From Fistulifera solaris (taxonomy: Eukaryota > Bacillariophyta > Bacillariophyceae > Naviculales > Stauroneidaceae): a DNA stretch of 64,000 nucleotides. The notes beneath the pieces were generated by a model. That model was given only the letters and a program-made list of their open reading frames with translations, was not told the DNA's origin and searched no databases. How positions within the stretch are numbered: the stretch's first letter is position 1; each line of letters starts with the position of its first letter. Where the stretch lies: the NCBI GenBank assembly GCA_030295235.1, contig AP026147.1, forward strand, positions 1 through 64,000, given 5' to 3'. Of this stretch, positions 43,546-56,838 are shown in pieces. Both the position numbers and the translations under genes were made by a program.

Positions 43546-46454
43546 TTATGAGTGTTCACCTATAACGATTTCGTTCGCCTTCACTACCAATTCCTTTAGC
43601 GTCTCATTCAAACGCTGAAGCTTACGATTTCTCTCCGTCTGCTCCATGGCTTCCTCTTGTAAGGTTTCCAGCGAATTGCGCTCTCGCTCCCGCTTCCGTC
43701 GTGAAAGAATTATTGTCATTCGTCGCTTCCTCTCGACTTTGTCCGACTCGTCCTCGTGCAAAAGAAGCTTATTGCGTGGAATCAGGTATCTCGCTGAAAG
43801 TTCTTCTTCCCTACTATTCGTAAACAGACCCCATTCGTATCGGACTCGTAGCTCTTGCCACTTCACAAAATCGTCAAAACCTAATCGACCGAACAGTGCC
43901 TTGGGTAAGCTTTCTCTTAAATATCCATAGTCTAAGAGATTTTGCAATAAATCTTCTCTTGAAGTACCGACATGTGTCTTCACAGCAGGCGCCCCCAACA
44001 CGTGTTGAAAATCCAATGCACTCTTTGTCGTGTTCAATCTAGCCTCCATCGAGCTTTCAACAAAAACGTCCGCTGGGCATAAGTCCAAACCCAGAATGTG
44101 CACTTGATGAACGCGAACAGGCATTACAGGCAGTATTGTATCCACAAAGTGCTCTTTGAAAACGCGGTCGAAGCTTGGGTCTGACCAAAAGTATAACAGA
44201 TTGAACCCTTTCATTTGAGATATCACATTCTCAGACATGATCGAAAGCATGTAAAATTTGCATCGCGCTCGCGATAAGCTGGAGGTGGACTTTTGTAACT
44301 TCGTACCATCGCAATATAGTACGCTTTCCCCGCTTTTGACACATGGTAATTGCATAAGGTAGCCGGTCTGGAGGACGGTAACATCTTTTCGCTCGAGAGC
44401 GCCCTCAAAAGATTGATTGAGTGGGAGAAAGGCGCGATTGCCAAACAAGTCCTTTCGTACTTCCCAGTACTTTGCGTACATGCTGGCAGCCTTCGTAGCG
44501 TTGCAGCCCGTAAATCGCAGAAAACTTTCCCAAAGACTTTCTTGCTCAGACAGCTCGGGTGATTTGTCGAGCGCTTCCAGGTATGCAACTTTGTTTTCAT
44601 CGGGGATGAGTGCCAGAGCAGTCCGCATGGCTTTGATTGCCGAAGATGTTACCTCTACATTTGTAACCGAAACATCACCCTCTTCCAGCCTCTGGCTCGC
44701 AAGGAACTCCATAGGCCCATCCTGTCCACCCGCTTTCTTCGGAAGACCTTCCCTAGTCACGCCCAGTGCCTCAAACGTTCGATGCATCTCCTCCTGGGCC
44801 TCGACACCGACCGAAAAATGTACATTTTGATCTCCACCGAACAAAGTTGTGAACATCCGGACAAGAAATTTACAACAGAATTCAGTAAAGACGCTCCACC
44901 CGGACGGACAAAAGATAATCTGAGTAGTAATGGGTCTAAGTGGGAAGCTTGCTTTCAAGATCTCTCCGACTCGTACAACATTTGCTCTCCATCGTGAATC
45001 GATGACAGGGATCTGGATGTGAGAGACCATTGGTATCCCAATAAATTCACCTCGATTCGAAAAAGACTCTTTCAGCACTTTTGACGCAACGTAGTACAGT
45101 ACTTTAACGCGCATTTTGAGATCCATTACGGGATCCGAGCTCATCTGTAGAAGAGGCTCTCCGCACCATACCGGACGACCACATTTACTATTCCGCGGCA
45201 GAAACTGCGATCCTACCTCCAACGCCATTTCCCCGTCTGGGCCCATAGCTCCATTTATTGTCATCGGCAGAAATGCTCGGTCTTCAAACATTTCAACACG
45301 GTACTTCCAATAATTGCAAAGTCGTATAGCCTTAAAGCGATATACATTTTAGCATGACAGATACATAAGCACACAGGCAGATGTAACGTACCGCAGCCGC
45401 AAAATTAAAATCATCAAAATCAAGAAATCTCAAAGGCGGTGATTCTGTTTCTACCAGCTCGGATGCTCGCCGAGTGGCTTCGACGTACGCAGCTTTCTCG
45501 CTTTCGGGAAGGAGACAAATGGCTTCATGAAGGCATTTCAAAGCGCAGAACCTGTCATCCGACTTAGGATTCACAATCGATGAAGTAGTGGCTGTTGCAA
45601 CAAATCCAAATTTTGCTAAAAAGCGAGGAAATTCGACACTCGATTGATAGCTACCGCCCAGCGCAGGAGGCAAGGCACTGGCAAGTATACCGTGTGGTAT
45701 CAACTTCACCAACGCTTGCGCTGGAGTCCCACAGTGATGAACCCCAAAATGACAAGGGATAACTTGCCACATTCGGAAAAAGAGAAAAGAATTCTCGACA
45801 AACCCTAAATGAGCGTCAGCATCCAAAACGAGATGAATTGCTTTGAGATGAGCCGGAAACGCCTTCGTGCTAAGTTCCATGGTCTTTGAAGCAACCCTAC
45901 TTTCGGTCCGTTTCGAGGTCCTAAAGTGAATTACAAACTGATAGCCCTTTCCGCGTAAGGCGTTGACTCGATGTCGCGATAGAAGCTGTAGAATGAAAAA
46001 GTCGCGGCGTATTGCTGACTCGATCGAGAAATCAACGCCATCGGGCTCTAGACTGCGATCAACAACCACTGTATCTTCCGCGGTGAGCTGAAAACTTCCC
46101 GTAGAAAAAAAGCCTCAAGTCTTCTCCTGTGAGAGCGCCATTTCCGCTTAAATCTAAGACTGGCAGAAAAGCCCGTTCCCCAAATAATTCCTTGCGCTTT
46201 TCCCAGTAGGTGACAATACGCGTGGCTGCATTCCAGATGTCGAAATCCGCAAAGATAAGAAACTGCATCGGATCGGACTCGGTCTTGACAAGTTGAGGGC
46301 ATCTTACGAGTGCTTCTCGGTAAGCCGTTTGTTGTTGAAGAGGTATTTGAGCGAGGGAGTCTTGAAGTTGCTCAAGGGCGCGGCGATGCAATACCACGCT
46401 GGAAGCAGCTGTTTCCGCTTCCGTCGCGGCAAGTATCTGCGAATAATCAAACAT
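43546..46454 (-). CDS. Triple Sec14/CRAL-TRIO-like protein with C-terminal bZIP-like region, paralogue A
   Basis: Inferred about 948 residues. Exons are 46454-45392 and 45330-43546, with a 61-nt intron (donor GTACGT). Three repeated modules begin with a helical CRAL-TRIO-N-like signature: NAATRIVTYWEKRKELFGER, an AIRLCNYW...FEDRAFLP form across the intron, and ATKAASMYAKYWEVRKDLFG. Each is followed by a Sec14-like part (FPAHLKAIHLVLDAD in the first, MPVRVHQVHILGLD in the last). The C-terminal 65 residues have a basic region RKRRMTIILSRRKRERER and Leu/Asn spacing like a bZIP zipper. The frame breaks at seven A (46105-46111), and one base fewer restores homology with paralogue B. A lipid-responsive DNA-binding protein is an inference. 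Confidence 0.75.
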
Positions 46455-46886
46455 CCTCTTTTTAAAAACGAATGAAAATCTTCAATCGCGTTGATTGTTA
46501 GCAGCAATTGGCTCACACACAAAAAAGGACAAAATTTTAGAAAACGGCATAAAAATAAGACGGGTGCAGAAACGCGAACGCATGATGTCTCTCGCTTGAG
46601 ATGCTTCCGGCCTTGTGTCTCGCAAAAGTATCAGATCAGTCACGCTGAGTCGGTCCCGCCTATGTTGCCTGTACTCGCGAGATTTGAATACTGCGAACTA
46701 GATCCATGTTTTCTGCTATAGCTGAAAAGACACAATTTCGTCGACGCATATAAAAATAGCAGAACGGTGGCCAAAGAGAAACAAACAAGCATCGCAAACT
46801 AGGACACCCGTATTGCCCTAATCACTACTTCTCAAATCCTAGACTTTACAGATTTTTCTAAAAGGCCACAATGTGGATCACTTCCA
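46455..46886. other. Intergenic region between tandem paralogues
   Basis: About 430 bp holding the promoter of paralogue A. No gene is recognised. Confidence 0.5.
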
Positions 46887-49873
46887 TCACATAGGTGTGT
46901 TTTTGATGAGAATGTTCGCTTCTTCCACCAGCTTCTGTAGCACTTCGTTCTGACGCTGAAGCTTACGATGTCTCTCCGTATGCTCCATGGCTTCCTCTTG
47001 CAAGCTTTCCAAAGACATGCGCTCCCGCTCTCGCTTCCTTCGCGAAAGAATGATGGTCATCCGTCGTTTCCTCTCGACCTTTTCCGCGTCTTCCTCATGC
47101 AAAATAAGCTTGTTCCGCGGAATTAGATATCTAGAAGCTTGCTCTTGTTCCCTGCTGTTCGTGAATAGACCCCATTCGTAGCGGACACGTAGCTCTTGCC
47201 ACTTGACAAAGTCACCAAAGCCGAGTTCACCAAACACTGTCTTGGGTAGACCTTCCTTCGTATAACCGTGACTGACCAGCCCTTGCAACAGATCTTCTCT
47301 CGAAGTACCTATACGTGCATCGACTGAGGACAAACCTGCAGAACGCTGAAAATCCAAGATACGCATCGTCTCCTTCAACCTAGCCTCCACCGAATGGCCC
47401 TCATCCTGATTTGCGTCCCTTGAATTCATATTTAGTGCCAAGACATGAATCTGATTGACGCGAATTGGCATCACCGGTAATATTGTTTCGAGAAAGTGAT
47501 CCTTGAACACACGATCAAAGCTAGGATCGGACAAGAAGTACAAAAGGTTGAACCCTCTCGTCTGCGACAAAGGATTCTCGGCCATGATGGAAAGCATGTA
47601 AAATTTACATCGGGCACGTGATAAGCTCGATGACGACTTTTGCAGCTTTGTTCCGTCGCAATAAAGAACGCTCTCTCCACTTTCGACACACGGCAACTGC
47701 ATAAAGTACCCGGTTTGTAACACGGCAACATCTTTGCGCTCAAGAGCGCCTTCGAATGTTTGATTGAGTGGAAGGAAGGCGCGATCACCAAATAGTTCCT
47801 TTCGTACTTCCCAATGCTTTGCGTACATTGTGGCAGCTTTTGTAGCATCACAGTCTGTAAATCGTAGGAAGCATTCCCAGAGACTCTCTTGTTCAGCAAC
47901 GTGTGGGCATTTGTTGACTGCTTCTAAATAAGCAATCTTGCCTTCATTTGGAATATGAGACAGGGCAGTGTGCATGGCTTTTATTGCTGACTTGGTAATT
48001 TCTGTTGCGACTGAGCTTGTATTCCCTTTTTTCCTCCCGTCGTTGGCGAGAAAGGAAATCCGCAGGTCCATGTTGTCCGCCAACTTTTTTAGGTAGAGCT
48101 TCCTTCGCGATGCCTATCGCTTCAAACTTTTGTTGCAGCTGCTCCAGCGATTGAGAATCGGAATAAATATGAATATTTTCAGGTTCGCCGAGCAAACTCG
48201 AGTACATTCGAAGAAATACATTGATGACAAGGTTTGAGAGGAGGCCTCCAGACGATTTGTAGATCGCCTGTGTACCTGCAGGTCGAATAGGGAAGCACTC
48301 CTTGAACAATTTCCCTGACCGAATAAGATTTGCTATCCATCTCGGATCTATGAGAGGGATTTCAATTTCGCTGATCAACGGTATCCCTATCACTCCGTTA
48401 CGAACCGAGTGTGGATTCTTTAAAATCTTTGAGGCAATGTAAAAGTACATCTTTGCACGCATTTTGAAATCCACTTCAGGATCAGAGTCCATTTTCAAAA
48501 ATGATTCGGCACACCAGACCGTGCGACCATATTTATCATTCTGTAGCAAGTAATGCACTCCTGCCCCCGCAGCTTTCTCTCCGTCCGGACCCATTGCTCC
48601 CTCGAGTGTCATTGGCAGCAGGGCACGATCGCCGAATACATCGAAACGGTGTCTCCAATAATTACAGAGTCGTGTCGCCTTGCAACGCCGTCGTAAAGAC
48701 GTGAGATACACTGAAAGCAGAGTGGTAGCACAAAGCCGTCATAACAACGTACCGCAGCCCAAGCGTCATAATCACTAAACTCCATAAACAACGAAGGAGG
48801 CGACTCGTCTTCCACTAAATCCGGTGCTTGTTGTACTGCTTGCAGATAAGCAGCTTTATCCGTGGCGGGAAGGAGTTCCATAGCTTCTTGGAACGACTTC
48901 ATATGACGAGCACTGATTTTCCCTCCCGCGAATAAATCCTGTTCCGAATGTATACTCGACGTTTGCGAAACGCTGGATGCGTCGCACCTTGCCGCGTTCT
49001 CAGTCCCCGATCGCGACGTAAACCCAAGCTTGGTCAGGAATCGGACAAAATCGACGCCCGGATTGTACGACCCGCCCAAGGAAAGAGGCAACGCACTCGG
49101 CAGTAGACCATGGGGTACAAGCTTCATCAAAGCTAACTCGGGTGTCTCACAGTGGTGTAAAAATAGGTAGCTCGAAGATATTCCCCACAACTTGCACAGG
49201 AACGATACGGCATTTTGTATGAATCCCAGCTGAAAGTCAGCTGCAAAGACCATATGAACCGCTTTGATGCGAATGGGAAAGGCCGTGGTGCAAATTTCGG
49301 ACGATTTGGCCGCGACCCTTTGATCCATCGATTTGAAACGTTTATATCGCACCACAAACTTGCAACCCTGCATCGCGGTGACTCGATGTCGGGCTAACAG
49401 CTGATACAGGAATACATTGCGGCGTATTTGCGACTCGATGGAGACTTCTGCACTTTCGGGCTCCAAGCTGCGATCGACGACCACCGTATCTTCCGCCGTG
49501 AGAAGGAAACTTCCCGTTACGATGAGCTGCACATCCTCCGCAGTCAAAGCGCCGTTTCCGCTCAAGTCTAAAAGAGGAAGAAAGGCTCGTTCTCCAAAGA
49601 CTTCCTTTCGCTTTTCCCAGTACGTTACTAAACGCTCGGCGGCACTCCAGACATTGAAGTCTGCAAAAGAAGAAACTGCATCGGATCGGACTCGGTCTCG
49701 ACGAGTTGGGGACATCTTATGAGTGCTTCTCGATAGGCTGTCTGTTGTTGAAGAGGTATTAATGCAAGAGAGTCACGAAGTTGTTCGAGAGCTCGACGCT
49801 GAAAGAAGAACCTTGAAACAGCCGCTTCCGCATCTTGGGAAGACTGTTGATTTTGCGTTGCTGGATAATACAT
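46887..49873 (-). CDS. Triple Sec14/CRAL-TRIO-like protein with C-terminal bZIP-like region, paralogue B
   Basis: Inferred about 970 residues from exons 49873-48753 and 48678-46887. The 74-nt intron sits at the same place as in paralogue A and has the same GTACGT donor. Modules start with SAAERLVTYWEKRKEVFGER, ATRLCNYWRHRFDVFGDRAL and ATKAATMYAKHWEVRKELFG. Sec14-like strands follow (FPIRIKAVHMVFAAD, MPIRVNQIHVLALN). The end has KRRMTIILSRRKRERER and a zipper-like LQRQNEVLQKLVEEANIL. Two frame breaks fall in AAAA 49665-49668 (one base short) and TTTTTT 48027-48032 (one base long). Paralogue A is continuous at both sites, so errors or recent lesions are likely. The copies are diverged throughout, so the duplication is old and the architecture has been kept. 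Confidence 0.75.
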
Positions 49874-51451
49874 TTTTATAAATGTAATGCGTTTCTAGCT
49901 CGCCTCTGCATTCAATGATAAGAATGTGGCGTAAATTATGAAGAACAGAAAAGATCAGGAATGCAAAACTATAGGTTTCTTGTTGCTCCGTTCCTCCGTC
50001 GGCAAAGGGCGGACAAGATTCTGGCGCGGAACATCCGAGAACCGTCTTTCTCGTCCGTCCGGGTCGTGGCGAGGTGCAAACGACCTTGCAAACGACGACC
50101 GCAATCCGCAATAGCCCGCAATAGCCAAGAAACCTCCGACGACCGACGACCGACGACGACGACCTTCCGAAAACAGCGTACTGTAGCATTTGAATGTACA
50201 TCCACTTTTCGTTGGACTGAAACGGTCGGACCTCGAGCTCGGGAATCCTCCGGAAGATCGAAGATCATCGGAAGGAACACTTTCTTCTTTGCTCTTTGCT
50301 CTTTCCAAGGTCCAGTCATCTGTTAGGGCTTAAGTAGACGAAAAGCCAATAGACTTATATATTTAAATACATGTTAGGCCATAGTATCTCCAGTATCATC
50401 TGAGATTTCAGTTGTGTGTTTCGAGTTCCTAACTTCGCGTCCGATACTATCGTACAACCAACGATCTACAACATCGGAAACAGAAAAACCTTCCATAAGT
50501 TTGAATCATAAAAGAATAAAGAACATGAGTCCTAAAATCATAACATAAAGTACATGAAGAATACCTTCTCCCCGAGAACAGAGAACAGATGATAGTTTGT
50601 CCTCCGCATTTACAATGTCGGACCTTTGCGGAAAAATGACCGCATCGTCGATGTCAGCATTTATAGTGACGGCAATGTTCGATTGACATCCAACATTCAT
50701 GGCATTGGACTGCTCACAATCTCTCTTCATCTTTCGTGATCAACCTAAAGTTGAGAGACATTATGCCTGTGTTCATTGGAGTGTAAATGAACGACAAGAC
50801 TAAATGTTTGTGGTTAAAATGTTGACGATGATGACGATTCTCTTATTGTTCTCGCTGTCTGCCTTGAACTTTTCGTCAAAAATCAACATCTTGTTTCGAA
50901 AATTGCGCAGTGGATGCTCAAGCCTTCTAGAAATAATGAATATACCTCCTCGTGTGGGTCGTGATTGTTTTCTAGACCACGTCAATTGGTCCTTAACAGA
51001 AAGGGTGAAAAGTCTTTCCACGAAGTAAAGTTAAAGATTTTACCATTGTGCCAATTCGACTATGCTTTTTTTAAACAAGTTTGAGATGGCGCTCTCTAGG
51101 AGCAACAAGGCTAGAGAGGGACGAGAAGCATTGTAAACGACGCACGGACTGAGGACGGACTATGATGACGTCCTGTGTACCGATACGACGCACGTATGAT
51201 GACGTACGGACGAACATGCCGACGAAGCGACAAAAAGTGACGCGATGATGAGTGACGAGAGGATGAAACACAAAGGAAAGATACTTGTATCGATCTTTCA
51301 TCATTGTGATCCGTAACTCATTTGTTGTTTATTTTGATTCCTGTCAACGAATCAATTCACCTCTTCGGTAATTTTGCTGAAAGGAGAAAGGAGCCTGGTT
51401 TTCATTCATCCTCTCGTTTGCAGAATTTTATTTTCCTAAGCTCCTACAATC
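49874..51451. other. Intergenic region, 1.6 kb
   Basis: No gene is supported. Two short frames are noted but not called: 50506-50730 minus (74 residues, hydrophobic C-terminus) and 50804-51028 plus (74 residues, hydrophobic N-terminus). A CGA/CGACC-rich patch lies at 50128-50165. Confidence 0.5.
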
Positions 51452-53751
51452 ATGTTTCGGTCCTTGACGGTCGGCTTTCTTTACGGGTGGGGATCGCTCT
51501 GTGTCCTCGGCATTTATTCCGTCACTGCCTTGACCGTCGGATCTCAACAACAGCGTGTGACAAATTTGCGGAATCGCATCGAACGCATACGAACGACCCA
51601 GTTTAACTTTTTGTCGCAACAACTCGACAGCATGTGGTATTATTTGCAACATGATTTCGAAACGACCGGACAACTGTCGGAATTGGAAGACGCCATGTTG
51701 CAACAAGCACCGTTGGAGGTACTCGAACGCATGGCGTTGGTGCGTCCGAATGCTTTAGCGGCCATGGAGCAGCAGTTGCAAGAATTTGAGCAATTGGCTC
51801 CTTTGGTGATTATGTCGGATTTCATGACGTCTCTTCAGGATGTCAAACAACCACTTTCGACGAATGTGATGCCATCCGAAACAGCAGCAGCAACGACAAC
51901 GCCGTCTGCGAGTACATCGACGCCAGCAAATCCAAGAACAACAACGAAAAAGGTCCCTTCGTCCCTCGTTTTGGCCAATCTTCGTCGCGAGCAACAATCG
52001 AGCAATGAAACGGTCGTGGATATTTGTATTGTCGGTGCCGGATTGGGTGGTTTGTGTGCGGGTGCCATTTTGAATACATTGTACAAAAAACAGGTGGCGA
52101 TTTTCGAATCGCATTATGTAGCGGGGGTTGTGCGCATGCGTTTCCACGCCAAGTGGGCAACCTGCAATTTGTGATGGATTCGGGGCCAACGATTTTGACG
52201 GGATGCACTAGCAATAGTCGCGTCAATGCCTTGCAACAAGTGTTACAAGCCATCGATCAAACTGTGGAATGGATACCCTATCAATCGTGGGGAATGATTG
52301 AATCGCCGGGGACACCCAATGAACTTCGATGGAGTGTGCCTTTGGGAAAAGAAAAAATGATACAAGGACCGATTCTACAATTTGGAGGGGCGGCGGCTGT
52401 ACAAGAATACAAAGCGTTGCAAGAATTGTCCAAGTCGTTGACAGTCGGAGCCGAATTACCGGCCATGGCGATGCGACCGGGAAAAACAGCCCTAGTTCCG
52501 TTGTTGCGCTATTTGTCTACTACAACGAAACTGTTGAGTCAACCGATGGATCTGCTGACGGGGACTTTTGCACCGTACATGGACGGGCCACTGTTTACGG
52601 TCCAAAGTCCTTGGTTAAGGAATTGGCTCGATGCGTTGGCCTTTTCCTTGTCCGGCCTTCCCGCCAATCGCACAGCGGCGGCAGCCATGGCGGTTGTATT
52701 ACAGGATATGGAAACGTCGCAATTGGATTATCCGGTTGGTGGGATGGGAAGTATCGTCGATGCATTGGTTCGTGGAGTCGAACAGGGTTCGGCGGGCAGT
52801 AAAGTACATTTGCGTTCACCCGTCAAGTCGATTGATTGCAACGATATTGCCAGTCGTTTCGTCGGCGTCACACTGGAAAATGGACAACGTATACGAGCGC
52901 GACAAGGTGTCATCTGCAATGCGCCTCTCTGGAGTTTAGCGGAGTTCATTAAAGATCCTCGTGCTCTCCGTAAATTAAACAACAACCAAATATACAATTT
53001 ACCGGCATCCTCCGAGTCATCCTCGACGCTACCGCAACGACGCACATCATGGGTCAACAATCGTATCGTCGACCATCGCGATAACACGGCTACTATAGAC
53101 ACAGAATCGTTGCTACAAACATGCGAGACGGCGGAAATGACAGGCTCCTTCATGCATTTGCATTTGGCCTTGAATGCTTCAGGCCTAGATCTCGCCTCCC
53201 TTGAAGCACACTACACGGTGATGGATCGTGGTCTTGGTGGACACAATGCAACGGACGGTCCCACCGGAATTCTCAATATGATTGCTGTGTCTAATCCGTG
53301 TCGACTTGATCCGACCTTGGCACCACAAGGAACTATTGTTGTACATGCTTACGGAGCTGCCAATGAACCATACGAAATTTGGGAAGATATGGATCGGAAG
53401 TCGACCAAATATCGTATCTTAAAACAAAAACGCGCTGAGCCGCTTTGGCGAGCCGTCGAAAGTATCATTCCCGACGCACGTGAACGGGTTTTATTGGAAC
53501 TGATCGGTTCGCCACTGACCCACGAGCGCTTTTTACGACGTCCCGGCGGAACCTATGGGAGCGCTACGGAAGATTATCTGCCTAATGGCCTCACCAATTT
53601 CGAAAGCCTAGTTCTCGCGAATGACGGTGTATTTCCCGGTATTGGTGTTCCGGCCGTAGCGATCGCCGGAGCGAGTGCCGCGCATGCGTTTGTTACGATC
53701 GGAGAGCAGTGGTCTGTTCTCAACAAGTTGGAGCGAAAACAACAACGCTAG
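51452..53751 (+). CDS. FAD-dependent carotenoid isomerase/desaturase-like oxidoreductase
   Basis: Inferred 766 residues. A hydrophobic N-terminus (residues about 7-28) that could be a signal or anchor leads into a coiled-coil-like Gln/Glu-rich part. A Thr/Ala/Pro linker follows, then the FAD-binding Rossmann motif DICIVGAGLGGLCAGAIL. The catalytic part shows FVMDSGPTI soon after, and a C-terminal block GTYGSATEDYLPNG...FPGIGVPAVAIAGASAAH like plant and algal CRTISO and related phytoene-desaturase-type enzymes. The frame breaks at GGGGG 52123-52127; one extra G gives SHYVAGGCAHAFPRQVG, the expected family sequence. The substrate (carotenoid or another polyene) is not determined. The plastid location is inferred from the family. 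Confidence 0.82.
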
Positions 53752-53881
53752 GCACGTATGGGGAGCCGGATGTAGTACAAAAATCAAAATCTACTGAATT
53801 ATCTATCGCGGGACCCTTAGAAGTCGAGTTCTGGACGTGAAATACAAAATTGCAGGAGAGAAACCGACGTCCTTCGCACGT

Positions 53882-55180
53882 TCACGAGACGTCTGTGTCG
53901 TTCAGGTACACTCGCGTGAGAGGTGTTAGAAGATTGGTACTCGCATTGACCACTTGCAAATACGTAGGGAAGAACCCCAGTGGAGGCAGGTGTGCCTTTT
54001 TACGTTTCTTCCAGTGGGTCCGGACGTTAATATCGGTGCGCCCTTGTTCTTTCAACAATTCGGAAAGTTCGTACATCCAAAAATGCTTGGCCGATTTGTA
54101 TTGGGTGTTCGGTCGGCAGCATTCGGGCGGTGCACCGCCTTTCAACCAAGGTTTCGACAATCCCGAAAAATGAACAAAACAATGGAACGGATATTTCATT
54201 TGGGAGTGCTTCCCCGGCAGACGAATCCTGGGACTGTCGTCGTTCAAAAACGCATCGGTGGTTTGATGAAAGGGCTTTATTTTGGTTACGGCGACACCGT
54301 TCCATCCATAGTGAGCTATAGCTCCCGTACGATGGACAACGCTGACGGATTTGCGATGGTATTTGGCATAATAGTACAGCAGTCCCTGATCGGCAAAGGC
54401 TGCGAGAAACGACCATTGTGTTCCGCTTTGAAGTTCACTGGTCCAAGGGTCGTTGATAAGATTATGACCCCAGCCCATGGTGAGATCAAAGTGCGGATAA
54501 TCGAGCTGGGCAGCCTTGGCTTCTCGCTTGGCAATGATCTGTTGAATTTCATCGAGATATCCTGTCTTCAACAAAAAGAATCCGCCATTGAACGGCTCTC
54601 TCAGACCTTCGATCACCACATTTTCTTGAAATTGGCGCGAAGACAGGAACGGATCCAAGTTACAGAGAGGCATGATATCGCCATCCAGAAAGAGAATTTT
54701 TTCGTACTGCTGCAATCCCAAGATTCGAAACTTGTCCAATTGCGTTCGATAAAAGGTTTCGCGTTTTTGCGGTGGGATGGAGTAGATGATGACATTCTGC
54801 GAGTCCAGCAACTGCAAATCTTCGTTCGGAAGTTGCAATTTGGTGGCCGTTTCCGACATTTGAAAGAGGGCGACCACATCGGCTTTATTGCCCAGACGTT
54901 TCAAAATGCGGGCGGCGACGGCGATACTGAACAAATAATTTTGTTACGTGGGTCGATTGACTGGATCGCAACCGCCAATGACAAACGCATACGCGTAGCG
55001 AGATGTGCCGTCGACCGATGACGGAGGATCGTGAATCCAATCTGGCTCATGGTAGAAATGAAACAGTTGCGTGAGCTGGTACAAGTTTCGCAAGTTAAGC
55101 GAAATCGCTACGCTGATGAAAAGAAATGCTCCAAATATCTTCCATGTTCGTTTTCTACTTTGTGGTGGTAAAAACGACAT
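53882..55180 (-). CDS. Glycosyltransferase family 8 (glycogenin-like), type II membrane protein, one in-frame stop
   Basis: One frame of about 432 codons. It has a short basic tail (QSRKRTWK), a membrane segment (about residues 16-32), a stem, then the GT8 fold starting YAYAFVIGGCD. The nucleotide-sugar and metal motif is KILFLDGDIMPL; later come GFFLLKTGY, ADQGLLYYY and HFSGLSKPW. A TAA at 54944-54946 interrupts it: it reads NRPT-stop-QNYLFSIAVAARIL, with conserved-looking sequence on both sides, so the stop probably replaces a Tyr codon. It may be an error, a nonsense allele or, less likely, part of a 21-nt GT...AG segment in frame (GTAACA to TTCAG). A Golgi glycan-building role is inferred. 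Confidence 0.78.
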
Positions 55181-56838
55181 ATCGGACGATAAACGATACG
55201 ACGATGATAGTTCAGGCTTGCCTTAGGCAGTCATCTTTTCAAAGCATGGGACGAGGCAGCAGGAAAAAGGCACAATAAATACGGAGTTATAAAGACGATG
55301 CTTGAAACCTGCTTGAAAACTGCCTAGGGTCTAGAGCACAGCGCACAGCCACTATCTATGCTGTCTTCCCAAGTCAAAAGTTGAAGTGCTCTCTAGTATT
55401 TGGTATTTGCTCTAGAGTGCTGGGTGCTGGAGAGGAACTTTGAACTCTGTGTGCTTGGTGGCTATAATACCTGGTAGTTGAACGACGCGAGAAGGCATCT
55501 TTCATTTATCGGGTGTCTTCTGGGAAACATTAGCTGCTGAATACGGAACTTAAGACGGAAAAAATGCTCTCTCTAGAGTAACATTTCGTTGCCGATACTA
55601 CAGTAGACTCTAGGTAAAGATACTCGGTAAGAAAGTAGCCAAGATTTAACCCCTGGAGGTCTAGTTCGGAGTTCGGAGTCCGGGGCTATTCTAACGCGAG
55701 ACCCGTGACTCACGGCTCACGACCCAGCCTCCGATGGGCGATGCCCGACAACAGACCACACCTCTATCTTTCATGATCCAGGAGATCCATCTTGCGGCTA
55801 TCTCGTGCATATTATCAATGTATCATTCATCTTGATGCGGGCTTTTCTATTATTCCGTATCTTTCTATTGCCATTCTGTCACCATGAGTTATGACTCGAT
55901 TATTTCTTTCTCGCCGTCGTCGGCTCTTCACTTTGATGAATGAATCATCGTCCACGATGCACAATCCTCGACTCTCTTCGAATTAGGTACTAGATAAACG
56001 TTTTTCTCCAAGACGGATCTCCGTGGTGAAGCAGCAACAACAGGGTCCATGCTACCAAGAGCAGGCTCCCTATGAATGTTTCACATGACGTAGCAACGAA
56101 CGTGACTGAACAGATCATTCCCACAATGCTGAGCCCGATTCGGATCGACTGGCGTTTTCGTGGACATGATCGAAAGCGTCTTATGTCATTGGTGCTACTT
56201 TAATGAGTAGTGTAAACCCATAAATCGAATGAGATTTGACGTTGGAGCATTTTTGTTAGAGACAGCAGGACGCACGTCACCTCAACTTAGGGACGAAATT
56301 TTTAACTCGTGTACACTTTGTAGGACAGTGTCAAATTTGAAACGAATGACATCTACACACGTCATTGCAATTTCATGATGCCATCCTTCTTTTTGGCCTA
56401 TTGTGAGAGAACGCTCTGACACACTTGACACCCGGTTTCTTCGATTGTGTCACGTTTTTATTGATGTCGGAAGAAGAAACAGGAACCAGTGACGGTTTTT
56501 AGTATCTGCTACAATGTAGGAAAGCGAAGGTATGGTACTTCAACGGGCAATTATAGACGAAGTTGTATTTTGTATAGAACAATGAATAGTTGGAAAATTG
56601 CGGAGGATGAAACGTGAAGGCGTAAAAGTGTGCAACCGATGGTCGCCATCAAAGTCATGTTTTCGCTTTGTTTTTGCCTACAAAACAAAAGCTAATTACC
56701 TTGCTTACACCTTTTACAGTTTCTCTTGTCATTGGTATCCCAAGACATAGCATTCATAGATAGAGTTGCTCTGGATCATCGCATCATTCTCTCGGGTCTT
56801 CTTTACACTACTGTTATCATCATCTTCACAAAATCATC
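55181..56838. other. Intergenic region, 1.65 kb
   Basis: No gene is recognised on either strand. Short direct and inverted words such as GTGACTCACGGCTCACGAC (near 55706) occur. Confidence 0.5.

Noticed and set aside
49660-49680. Intron ending at TTTTGCAG in bZIP fusion paralogue B
   Set aside because: Paralogue A is colinear and unspliced at this place; a missing T explains the break without losing residues.
54925-54950. A 21-nt intron covering the TAA in the GT8 gene
   Set aside because: Much shorter than every other intron in the window (61-138 nt), and it would delete residues that look conserved; left as an option to test only.
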